A DNA stretch of 11,898 nt, from the NCBI GenBank assembly GCA_018054005.1, contig JAGPKI010000034.1, positions 1 through 11,898 of the forward strand, given 5' to 3'. Both the position numbers and the translations under genes were made by a program. This document shows, piece by piece, positions 1 through 7,600 of this stretch (position 1 is the stretch's first letter; the number at the start of each line of letters is the position of its first letter). Under the pieces are notes generated by a model. It had not been told where the DNA came from. It searched no databases and saw only the letters and a program-made list of their open reading frames with translations. Source of the DNA: Caldisericia bacterium (GTDB lineage: Bacteria > Caldisericota > Caldisericia > UBA6126 > JAGPKI01).

Positions 1-478
1 CATTTGCACCTATCCCTATTATATTAATACCTTTAAACTTTATAGCCTCAAAAAGGAAACCTTCGAAATCTTCTAAAAGAACTCCTTCTCTTAAATCGCC
101 CATCTCAAGCATAATTATTACTTTATGCGAAGTGTTTTTAGCACTTGCCGTCTCGCTTAAACTCTTCAAAACTTCAATTTCAGTATTAAGAGATATATCG
201 CAATATTTAATCACATCTTTAACATCACTAATTGATGGTGAACGTATAAGCATAAAATTACCGTTTATTCCGTTTCTATGCATCTTTTTTATATCACAAA
301 TTCTTGAATCACCAATTGAACTTACCACTTCTCTGATATTTTTTACAATTTCTGGCTCCCCCTCGACTACTTTTGTTACTACTGTTAAATCAAGAGAATT
401 TTTCTTACATAAATCGTTAATTACTTTCACGTTATTCTTTATCTTCTGCAGATCTACTTTTAAATAAGGTGTCTTCAA
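1..478 (-). CDS. Alanine-racemase-fold PLP enzyme, ornithine racemase-like (N-terminal part, cut by window edge)
   Basis: The minus strand reads open from a TTG at 478-476 to the left edge, about 159 codons. A GGAGG at 486-490 lies 7 nt upstream of the TTG, which decides the start. The product begins MKTPYLKVDLQKIKNNV, the usual opening of the alanine-racemase N-terminal barrel (substrate-side helix followed by the PLP strand). The VVTKVVEG segment near residue 36 carries the likely PLP-binding lysine. Later segments GDSRICDIKKM, the ISLNTEIEVLKSLSE stretch and LEMGDLREGV resemble my recollection of ornithine racemase (Orr) and its relatives more than alanine racemase proper. Such enzymes interconvert L- and D-ornithine or related amino acids in the cytoplasm using PLP. 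The C-terminal half lies outside the window, so the substrate cannot be decided and a YhfX-type relative remains possible. Confidence 0.8.
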   Translation of the reverse strand, partial: MKTPYLKVDLQKIKNNVKVINDLCKKNSLDLTVVTKVVEGEPEIVKNIREVVSSIGDSRICDIKKMHRNGINGNFMLIRSPSISDVKDVIKYCDISLNTEIEVLKSLSETASAKNTSHKVIIMLEMGDLREGVLLEDFEGFLFEAIKFKGINIIGIGAN

Positions 479-485
479 TATTATT

Positions 486-490
486 CCTCC
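486..490 (-). promoter_or_regulatory. Shine-Dalgarno site fixing a TTG start
   Basis: GGAGG on the minus strand sits 7 nt from the TTG at 478. No ATG or GTG offers an alternative, and an in-frame protein homology begins exactly here, so this site defines the start of the racemase-like gene. Confidence 0.8.
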
Positions 491-605
491 AAATATTAAA
501 TTTATTTTTCTTTTATGCTCTTATATTTTATAGAGTTATAACTTTTATTGTTATATTTTTCTATTATTTTTTGTTTTTACTTATCTCACCATTCCACTTG
601 TTTAA

Positions 606-639
606 TATTATTGGTTACCTGTATATTATTGGTTTTCTG
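606..639. repeat. Near-tandem 16-bp direct repeat upstream of the racemase-like gene
   Basis: Positions 606-621 (tattattggttacctg) and 624-639 (tattattggttttctg) match at 14 of 16 positions with an 18-bp period. The first copy contains the small palindrome GGTTACC. The pair lies about 130 bp upstream of the racemase-like start on the minus strand, a place where operator half-sites could lie. That role is inference; no clear promoter was found beside it. Confidence 0.5.
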
Positions 640-930
640 TTGTTTTCCTCAGAAAATAATAACTTAAAAACTTTGAAATTACATTTAGCAAAGAAATTAG
701 ATTGTTTAGCTATGCAAGATGTACGCGAAAGGAGAAAAGATATTATTTTTATACCTTATTGCGGCAGAAATGCTATTCGGTGTTAAAGTGCAGTGTTATA
801 ACATATATCCTAAGAAATCTCTGTATTTGTCTTTCCCGAATGTAGACTCACGGTGATCCTTGCTTTTGCAGGAATTCATGGTGAATCCATTGTAGCTGTT
901 ATCCTTTACCTGAGCGAGGATCCATAGTAA

Positions 931-1053
931 CTGTCATCTTCGAAAGTACGTCCACCGTCATCATCGAAAGCACACCCACCGACATTCTCAAAAACCACAC
1001 AAACTGTCATCCCCGAAAACTACTCCACTGTCATCCCCAACTTGATTGGGGAT
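931..1053. repeat. Degenerate tandem array with 24-bp period
   Basis: Five consecutive units begin at 931, 956, 980, 1004 and 1028, with lengths 25, 24, 24 and 24 before the last one. Each opens with a variant of CTGTCAT, followed in four of them by C/T-C-GAAA or similar and a CCAC-like end. The fifth unit turns into the perfect palindrome at 1033-1053. Absence of unique spacers between units argues against CRISPR. Related units (TAATCCTCGAAAGTACACCC type) occur on the opposite strand in copy B near 4316-4350. Confidence 0.7.
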
Positions 1054-1059
1054 CCAGAC
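1028..1059. repeat. 32-bp palindromic repeat, first exact copy
   Basis: This 32-bp segment is identical to 1174-1205. It contains a perfect stem, ATCCCCAA at 1033-1040 pairing with TTGGGGAT at 1046-1053, around the loop CTTGA. It looks like a REP-type or small dispersed palindrome. The structure is seen directly; any role in termination, RNA stability or insertion is inference. Confidence 0.85.
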
Positions 1060-1073
1060 TCTTTTATTCCTGG

Positions 1074-1093
1074 ATTCCCATTTACATGGGAAT
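1074..1093. repeat. Short palindrome, inverted relative of the 32-bp repeat
   Basis: ATTCCCAT at 1074-1081 pairs perfectly with ATGGGAAT at 1086-1093 around a 4-base loop. Read on the minus strand it has the same CATTCCC-loop-GGGAATCC layout as the 32-bp repeat units, so it seems to be a family member in the opposite orientation. Confidence 0.6.
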
Positions 1094-1173
1094 GTAAAAA
1101 TACTTCCTGGATTCCCGCAATCGATCTGAATGACAAAAAGTGTTTTTGTATCAAGTGTGGTATAACAAGACTT

Positions 1174-1205
1174 CTGTCATCCCCAACTTGATTGGGGATC
1201 CAGAC
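1174..1205. repeat. 32-bp palindromic repeat, second exact copy
   Basis: Identical over 32 bp to 1028-1059, including the 8-bp stem (1179-1186 with 1192-1199) and CTTGA loop. The two copies bracket 114 bp that include the inverted family member at 1074-1093. It lies about 70 bp beyond the stop of the MFS gene, where a 3'-end hairpin could act. Confidence 0.85.
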
Positions 1206-1274
1206 CAATTTTTATAAGTATAATGAAAAGATGAGATTCTTGCGAGACAAAAATATAAATACGCTCTCTTAGGA

Positions 1275-2567
1275 TTACTGAAAGCGTAATGCAGAGTTGT
1301 CAGGTTTGTAATTGTAGTATATTAATGCAGCTATAAAAGTACATATTGAAGCTATAAGAAAAGGATATAAATATAAGTTTGCTTTAAAGAAATATCCTGA
1401 AATAGCTGTTCCTATACCACTAAAAATATTTATTGATAAATTAATAAACGCCAAAGCTTTACCTCTATCTTCGCTTCGAACAAGACCCATAAGAAAGTTA
1501 TCCCAAATTGGACCATAAAAATTTAGAAAGATTTTTCGCATAACAAATGCAAAATAAGTAATGTGAAACCCAAGAGGAAAACCCATAAGTAAAGCAAACG
1601 GAGCACCTAAAAATTGGCACAAAGCTATACTTTTATTCATCCCAAAACGTTTAACGATTTTATCATTTAAAAGTGACGCAAAAGCTAAGGGAATATTTGA
1701 AAGACTAAAAAGTAGTCCTATGTACTGTGTGCTTATGTTAAACCTACTTTTAAAGTAAATTGGAAAGAAAGGAAGGATAAAAGAAGCTCCCAAATTTACA
1801 ATGGTTGCTGCTATTAAAACAACAATAATACCTTTCAAGAAAGAGAAATTCTTTAAGTTTAAATCACTTAAACGTAAAAAACTTGAGACTGATTCAATTT
1901 TTGTTTTTGGAATTTCTCTTATCCTTAGAATAGAAATTAGAGAAATTATTAATAAAATAATGTAAAAATAAAGACTAAATCTTATTGCTTGAGGGCTGTT
2001 CTGTGAAACCGAAAATGTTTTTCCATAAATAGACGATAATGTTCCGCTTAAAAGATTGCCTACAGTCATAGCAATAAAAGAGGTAAAAAAAATGATGCTT
2101 GACACTCTTACTCTGTGTTGCATGGGAACAACTTCAACAATAAAAGGAGCCGAAGATACAATATAAAAAACTTGGAATATATTGAATAGTGCAATGCTTA
2201 AAAGAATAACAACGGAGTTAACAAAAGTTATTAAAAGAAAAAGCGAAATAATCATACCTATTCTCGAAATAATAAAAGACGTTTTCCTGCCAATTTTATC
2301 AGATATTATTCCAGCTGGAATTGCAAATAACCCCAAGGAAATTGCACCTATTGAAAAAAATAGACCAACAAATGTTTCAGAATATCCTATACTTAAAAGA
2401 TAAAGACTTATTAGAACTTCATATATACCAGATCCAAGAGAAGAAAATATAACATTTAATAGAAAAGCTTTTATGTTACGAGGATAGGACCTATATCTTA
2501 AAGCTAAACTTTTTAGATTAGAGCCAACTTGAGCGATATTGTTTTTGTGTTTGATCAAGCCTGTCAA
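1275..2567 (-). CDS. Major facilitator superfamily (MFS) transporter
   Basis: A 430-residue integral membrane protein with the length and spacing of a 12-helix MFS carrier. Hydrophobic segments are spread through residues 34-215 and 245-418, separated by a polar central loop near 216-242. The MFS motif A between helices 2 and 3 is clear at residues 86-95 (IISDKIGRKT), with its weaker counterpart NDKIVKRFG at 301-309 in the second half. The start is the TTG at 2567, with GAGG at 2576-2579 eight bases upstream; this puts the first 50 bp inside the 3' end of ahcY, so translation is probably coupled to it. Nothing in the sequence identifies the substrate. Export of a drug or metabolite, or uptake of a nucleoside or amino acid linked to methyl-cycle salvage, are possibilities suggested only by the neighbour. 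No clear terminator follows; the nearest hairpins are the repeats at 1174-1205. Confidence 0.9.
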   Translation of the reverse strand: MTGLIKHKNNIAQVGSNLKSLALRYRSYPRNIKAFLLNVIFSSLGSGIYEVLISLYLLSIGYSETFVGLFFSIGAISLGLFAIPAGIISDKIGRKTSFIISRIGMIISLFLLITFVNSVVILLSIALFNIFQVFYIVSSAPFIVEVVPMQHRVRVSSIIFFTSFIAMTVGNLLSGTLSSIYGKTFSVSQNSPQAIRFSLYFYIILLIISLISILRIREIPKTKIESVSSFLRLSDLNLKNFSFLKGIIVVLIAATIVNLGASFILPFFPIYFKSRFNISTQYIGLLFSLSNIPLAFASLLNDKIVKRFGMNKSIALCQFLGAPFALLMGFPLGFHITYFAFVMRKIFLNFYGPIWDNFLMGLVRSEDRGKALAFINLSINIFSGIGTAISGYFFKANLYLYPFLIASICTFIAALIYYNYKPDNSALRFQ

Positions 2568-3747
2568 TTTTTATTCCTCGCGCACCTAAGTATAATTCTG
2601 CTATTCTCAAATCAATTGAGTTAGGAACAGCATAAAGTTTTGGGATAAATCCACCGCGATTTCTAACTAAATATTCAAGAGATAAAGCTTCAAGAGAAAA
2701 AGATAAATCCATTATTTCTGCAGGTTTTCCATCCCCTGCTATTAAATTAACTATATCTCCTTTGCCAATCAGATATAATCTCCTACCATTGTATAGAAAA
2801 TATTCATCGATATTAGGTTTTATAATTCTTTTAGAAGAAGAAAAGTCGTTTAATGCCTGTACATCAATTTCTTTATTGAAGTGTCCAGCATTACAAAGTA
2901 TTGCTCCGTCTTTCATTAATTCAAAATGCCTTTGAGTAATTACATTTATATTTCCTGTTGTTGTAATAAATATATCACCAATTTTGGAAGCTTCATCCAT
3001 AGAATATACGTAGAAGCCATCAAAATCTGCTTCCATTGCTTTTACTGGATCTACCTCAGAGATATAAACTTTTGCTCCAAATGCTCTTGCTTTGCCAGCA
3101 ATACCTCTGCCCACCCAACCATAACCAGCTATGACTAAATTTTTAGTAGCAATGGAGAGGTTTGTAATATTCATGATTGTTGAAAGCACAGATTCTCCAG
3201 TACCAAACCTATTATCAAAGAGATGCTTTGTTGACGCATTATTAACACCAATAACTGGAAATCTCAAAAGACCCTCTGATTCTAAGGATGTAATTCTTTT
3301 AATGCCAGTAGTTGTTTCTTCTGTGCCACCAATAGGATTTAATTCTCTATATTCAAGTTCTTTTGAAAGAAGAACTGTTAAATCTCCTCCATCATCGACT
3401 ATTAAATCCGGTTTATTGTCAAGAACTTTCCGCAAATTTGCAAGGTGGTCTTCCTCAGTTTCACCTCGCCATGCGAAAACATTAATACCTTTCTTTGAAA
3501 GTACATATGCTATATCATCCTGAGTGGAGAGAGTATTGCTTCCAGCTACAAAAATATTAGCTCCAGCCTCATTAAGAGCAAAAACAAGATTTGCAGTTTT
3601 AGCTTCAATGTGAATTGACATACCTATTTTCAATCCTTCAAATATTTTTTCTTTTACAAGAAAATTTTTTACTGTTCTCAGAACTGGCATTCTCTCGGAT
3701 ACCCAATTTATTTTTTGGAGACCTTCTTCTTCTTTTTTCTCTTCCAT
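2518..3747 (-). CDS. ahcY: Adenosylhomocysteinase (S-adenosyl-L-homocysteine hydrolase)
   Basis: A 409-residue cytoplasmic enzyme that reversibly splits S-adenosylhomocysteine into adenosine and homocysteine, relieving product inhibition of methyltransferases. Visible family marks are STQDD at 74-78, DDGGDL at 118-123, EETTTG at 143-148, the substrate/NAD region NNASTKHLFDNRFGTGES at 169-186, the Rossmann loop GYGWVGRG at 208-215 and NAGHF at 286-290. The length fits the compact archaeal/Thermotoga-like form that lacks the extra insertion of many bacterial and eukaryotic enzymes, and the C-terminus ends SSWL rather than the eukaryotic HYRY. The ATG at 3747 is preceded by a run of six G at 3753-3758 with 5 nt spacing. 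The gene overlaps the following MFS gene by 50 bp, so the two probably share a transcript. It faces away from nrdD. Confidence 0.96.
   Translation of the reverse strand: MEEKKEEEGLQKINWVSERMPVLRTVKNFLVKEKIFEGLKIGMSIHIEAKTANLVFALNEAGANIFVAGSNTLSTQDDIAYVLSKKGINVFAWRGETEEDHLANLRKVLDNKPDLIVDDGGDLTVLLSKELEYRELNPIGGTEETTTGIKRITSLESEGLLRFPVIGVNNASTKHLFDNRFGTGESVLSTIMNITNLSIATKNLVIAGYGWVGRGIAGKARAFGAKVYISEVDPVKAMEADFDGFYVYSMDEASKIGDIFITTTGNINVITQRHFELMKDGAILCNAGHFNKEIDVQALNDFSSSKRIIKPNIDEYFLYNGRRLYLIGKGDIVNLIAGDGKPAEIMDLSFSLEALSLEYLVRNRGGFIPKLYAVPNSIDLRIAELYLGARGIKIDRLDQTQKQYRSSWL
2576..2579 (-). promoter_or_regulatory. Shine-Dalgarno site for the MFS gene inside ahcY
   Basis: GAGG on the minus strand, in the context CGAGGAATAAAAATTG, lies 8 nt before the TTG at 2567. 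It supports that non-ATG start and the 50-bp overlap with ahcY. Confidence 0.65.
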
Positions 3748-3871
3748 TTTTACCCCCCTTTACATTTTAAATTTATTCGTATGATTATTTCTAATTCCTT
3801 CGTTATTTTCTATCTATTTATTTTAATTCTCGTATATTCTTTGTATTTAGAAAATTGTTATACTAGTTTAA

Positions 3872-3880
3872 AGTATACCA
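3872..3880 (-). promoter_or_regulatory. Candidate extended -10 promoter for ahcY
   Basis: On the minus strand TGGTATACT matches the extended -10 pattern TGnTATAAT with five of six hexamer bases. No good -35 is present at the proper distance, as is allowed for extended -10 promoters. It would give a leader of roughly 115-120 nt before the ahcY start. The region is very AT-rich, so chance matches are likely. Confidence 0.35.
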
Positions 3881-3931
3881 CTCCTTTTTATTATTAAATA
3901 AAATAATTTTAAATAATAAATTTATATATAT

Positions 3932-3958
3932 TTATTCCTCCGAAAATAATAACTCCAA
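3932..3958 (-). other. Candidate 8-codon micro-ORF with strong ribosome binding site
   Basis: On the minus strand GGAGG (3966-3970) lies 7 nt before a TTG at 3958, which opens MELLFSEE and then TAA. A second GGAGG (3937-3941) is embedded in its last codons, followed by AATAA but no ATG, GTG or TTG start. Copy A of the repeat module encodes KLLFSEENN at the equivalent place, so the codons may simply be part of the repeat. It lies upstream of ahcY. It could be a leader peptide, a decayed gene start, or chance. Confidence 0.25.
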
Positions 3959-4505
3959 AATTAATCCTCCTTTTAATTAATTGATAAATTTATTCGTGTT
4001 TATTAAAATCAAACTTAAGCTATAGTAAAGAGATTGAATTTAAAGAAATTAAATTGTTTAGTTAAACAAAATAATATAAGTGGCAAAAGAAAAGGATTAT
4101 TATTATTTTCATGCTTGTGTTGTGGTAGAAATGCCATGAAATGTTATATCTTATAATTAATTTGGGAAACCAAATACTATTATACTAAGATTTTTTGCTT
4201 ATGCTCAAATGTTTGTTTGTTGTAGTGATTCTTTGAAATACAAGGAATGCATAAAAATCCACCTTCATAATGACAAAACATAGGTTATTCTGTTTTGGTT
4301 CCTCGATAAAAGATTTCGAGGATGACAGTGGGTGTACTTTCGAGGATTACAATTACTGTGGATTCCCGCAATCGCTCTGAATGACATTAGTGTTATCACT
4401 TCGCACTTGATGCGGAATCCAGAAACTATTTATTATTTATAAATTTATAAAGAAATATATACACTTCTTAATTAATGACAAATGTAAAAGATGAGATTCT
4501 TTGCT
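3936..4505. repeat. Dispersed intergenic repeat module, copy B
   Basis: The diverged partner of 645-1245, with the same conserved blocks in the same order and orientation. The best-preserved parts are the 27-bp block at 4360-4386 (one mismatch) and the identical 16-mer at 4486-4501. Copy B has about 80 extra bases near 3955-4040 and fewer CTGTCAT units. One palindrome of the CTTGA-loop family sits at 4400-4416. The module occupies most of the gap between the divergent ahcY and nrdD genes; no credible gene lies inside it. Confidence 0.7.
4400..4416. repeat. CTTGA-loop palindrome in copy B
   Basis: CGCA at 4402-4405 pairs with TGCG at 4411-4414, extended by T4401-G4415 and T4400-A4416, around the loop CTTGA at 4406-4410. 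The 3' flank GAATCCAG resembles the GGATCCAG after the 32-bp repeats at 1028 and 1174, but the arm sequence is different while still pairing. Confidence 0.6.
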
Positions 4506-4604
4506 CCAATCAGTAGGACACCCACTCCCTGTAATCCTGAAGAAGTATTTTAAGCAACTGAAGAATCCACTCTTTTCTATCCAAAATACTTGTTAAATTA
4601 AGAT

Positions 4605-4632
4605 TGAACTAATAAAAAAATAGTGCTATTTT
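4605..4632 (+). promoter_or_regulatory. Candidate sigma-70-type promoter for nrdDG
   Basis: TTGAAC at 4605-4610 and TATTTT at 4627-4632 are spaced 16 bp and lie about 40 bp upstream of the nrdD start. Both hexamers are imperfect and the sequence is AT-rich, so this is only a best guess. I saw no convincing pair of NrdR boxes. Confidence 0.3.
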
Positions 4633-4673
4633 ATTATTAGAATTAAATAATTTAAGGAAGAAGGTTACCCCAA

Positions 4674-7600
4674 ATGGAGAGACTTGTAAGAAAGCGTGAT
4701 GGGAGTATCGTCCCATACAATAGAGAGAAGATTATGATTGCCATTCAAAAGGCAGGCAAAGCTTCAGATTCTTCTAAAGTGGTAGAAGAGTCAGAAGAAT
4801 TAGCGAAAAATGTTGAATTTATCTTAGAAAAAGAATTTTTTAGAAGAGGCAGTATTCCCTCTGTAGAAGAAATTCAGGATGTAGTGGAGAAAATCTTAAT
4901 AAAGAGCGGCTTCGTAGAAACTGCTAAAGCTTATATACTTTACAGAGAAAAAAGAAGAGAAGCACGTGAACTTGAATTAACAAAAGAGTCTGCTGTTCTA
5001 CTTGTTGATGAATATTTAGAAAAGACTGATTGGCGAGTAAACGAAAATTCCAATATGACTTATTCACTACAGGGACTTAATTTTAATGTTTCAAGTTCAT
5101 TAGTTGCAAAGTATTGGCTGAGTAAGATTTACCCTGAAGAAATTAAAATAGCTAACGATAGCGGTTTATTGCACATTCATGATCTTGGAGTGCTTGGTCC
5201 ATATTGTGTGGGATGGAGTCTCGAAGACTTATTACAAAGAGGCTTTGGAGGCGTTAGAGGAAAAGTTGAATCTGCTCCCCCAAAGCATTTTAGAACTGCT
5301 TTAGGGCAAGTTGTAAACTTTTTTTATACTCTTCAGGGTGAAGCTGCAGGAGCTCAAGCATTTAGTAATTTTGATACTTTACTTGCTCCGTTTATTCGCT
5401 TTGATAAATTGGGTTATCCTGAAGTAAAACAGGCTATGCAGGAGTTTATCTTTAATTTAAATGTTCCAACTCGTGTTGGTTTTCAATGTCTTTCTGAGGA
5501 TACAGAAATTTTAACTCCTTCTGGCTGGAAAGGTTACAATGATTTAAAAGAAGGAGATGAGATTTACACTTTCAATTTGAATGATGGCTCTTTAGAGAAA
5601 AAAGAAGTGAATTATATTTTTGTAAAAGAATATAACGGTTATATGTATAACCTTAAAAATAGAAACCAAAATCAACTTATATCTCCAAGGCATAGGGTAG
5701 TGAGAAAAGTTTTCAATTCAGATAAATATCAATTAGAGCCTATTGAAAAGATATTGGAGTTTAGTTCTCCTATTTCTATTCCTGTCATAGGAGAAAATAG
5801 CAACACTGATTTTCCTATAAATGACCAGCAGTTAGAGCTTTTAGCATGGATTCTATCTGAAGGTACTATAGAAAAAAATGGTAGTCATAGAGTTAGCATT
5901 TATCAGTCAGCCACAGCACATCCTGAGAATTATGAAGAAATTATAAATCTATTAGACGATTTCAATTTTGACTATACTACCAGGAATCAAACTGGTTTAG
6001 GGACTTGTACAAATATAAGGCTTTCGCCAACTTCGAGTAAAACTATTCATGAGTTACTCAATGCTAAATCTAAAAAGATTCCATCATTTCTGTTCAACTT
6101 AAGCAAGAGACAAGCCAGACTTTTCCTTTCTACCTATATAAAAGGTGATGGTTGGCAGGAAAAGTCCAGAAAAAGAATAACTGTAACTGACCCTGAAATT
6201 TTACAGGGATTATCAGCTATAGCAGTATTAGCAGGTTATAATTTTAATGCAAAAGAAAGAAAGATCAGTGGTATTTCAAAAAAGGTTCAGTATATAATAA
6301 CTCTAACTGAGACGGAGACTGATTATATTCAAGAAATAAATGTAGTTGACTATAAAGGAGTGATTTGGAGTGTTCATACTGATAATGAAACAGTTGTAGC
6401 AAAAAGGAATGGCCAGGTATTTATTACAGGAAATACACCCTTCACAAATTTAACTTTTGATATAGTTCCTCCTAATAATCTTAAAAATAAAAATATCGTT
6501 TATTCTGGACAAAAACTTAATGCAACCTATGGAGATTTTACCGAAGAAATGAGCATGATAAACCAGGCATTCGCTGAGCTTATGATGGAAGGCGATAGAA
6601 AGGGTAGAATTTTTACTTTTCCAATTCCAACTTACAACATTACAAAAGATTTTGATTGGGAAAGGCAGGACTTAGAAAAAATCTGGGAAATGACTGCAAA
6701 GTATGGAGTTCCTTATTTTGCTAATTTTGTAAACTCTGATATGAATCCAGACGATGCCCGCTCAATGTGTTGTAGACTCATGCTCGATAAAAGAGAGCTT
6801 AAGAAACGTGGTGGAGGACTTTTCGGAGCAGATCCTTTAACTGGCTCAATAGGTGTTGTTACTATAAATATGCCAAGAATTGCTTACATTTCAAGAAATG
6901 AAGATGACTTCTTCTCAAATCTTAAAAATGCAATGGAACTTGCTAAAACCTCTCTTGAGATAAAGAGAAAGGTAATAGAAAACTTTACTGACCGTGGTTT
7001 ATATCCATATTCAAGATATTACCTTAACAATGTTAAGAGAGACTTTGATAGGTATTGGGCTAATCATTTTTCAACTATAGGACTTATCGGTATGAATGAA
7101 GCCTCTCTTAATTTTCTCGGTAAAACGATCGGTGATCCAGAAGCAAAGAACTGGGTAATTAAAGTTATAACCTTTATGCGTGATATAATAAGAGATTTTC
7201 AGGAGGAAACTGGTAATTTGTTTAATCTCGAGGCTACCCCAGCAGAAGGTGCCTCCTATAGGCTTGCAAAGAAAGATAGAGAGCAGTTTGGCGATAGGAT
7301 AATTACTTCCGGTGATGGTGAAGTGCCATATTATACCAATTCTGTTCATTTGCCTGTTTATGAGGAGCATGATATATACGAAGTTTTAGAGCATCAGGAT
7401 GATTTACAAACTCTGTTTACCGGTGGAACTGTAGTTCATCTTTTCTTAGGAGAAGCTATACATGACTTTAGAATGTGTAGAGAATTGGTTAAAAAGATTG
7501 TTTCAAATTATAGACTACCCTATTTTACTTTAACTCCTACATTTTCAATTTGTCCTGTTCATGGTTATCTTGATGGCAAACATAGCTTCTGCCCTAAACC

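Larger units (their letters stand above)
645..1245. repeat. Dispersed intergenic repeat module, copy A
   Basis: This stretch aligns, block by block and in the same order, with 3936-4505 (copy B). Shared blocks: gaaaataataact near 648 and 3942; an aagaaatta-attgtttag block at 691 and 4043 followed by a degenerate block ending agaaatgc-at; a block around 842-892 matching 4224-4262; a 27-bp block at 1109-1135 identical at 26 positions to 4360-4386; and an identical 16-mer aaaagatgagattctt at 1226-1241 and 4486-4501. It holds the 24-bp array and the palindromes listed separately. No credible gene lies inside. It separates the 3' end of the MFS gene from the 5' end of the racemase-like gene, both on the minus strand. 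Confidence 0.7.

Noticed and set aside
132..467. 111-residue plus-strand open frame
   Set aside because: It is antisense to the racemase-like gene, whose minus-strand product has clear family motifs and a strong ribosome binding site.
469..786. 105-residue plus-strand open frame
   Set aside because: Low-complexity Phe/Ile/Leu-rich translation of AT-rich DNA, with its second half inside the intergenic repeat module and no ribosome binding site.
931..1053. CRISPR array
   Set aside because: Units are contiguous and degenerate with no unique spacers, and there are no cas genes in the window.
1020..1208. 62-residue minus-strand open frame with IPNQVGDD
   Set aside because: It is a translation of the palindromic repeats (both exact 32-bp copies lie in it); such IPNQVGDD peptides are a familiar artefact of these repeats.
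3715..3897. 60-residue plus-strand open frame
   Set aside because: A low-complexity Phe/Tyr/Ile-rich frame starting antisense to the ahcY start and running through its 5' region; no ribosome binding site or recognisable domain.
3748..3935. SAH riboswitch upstream of ahcY
   Set aside because: The leader region is almost entirely A/T with no GC-rich paired elements that such an aptamer would need.
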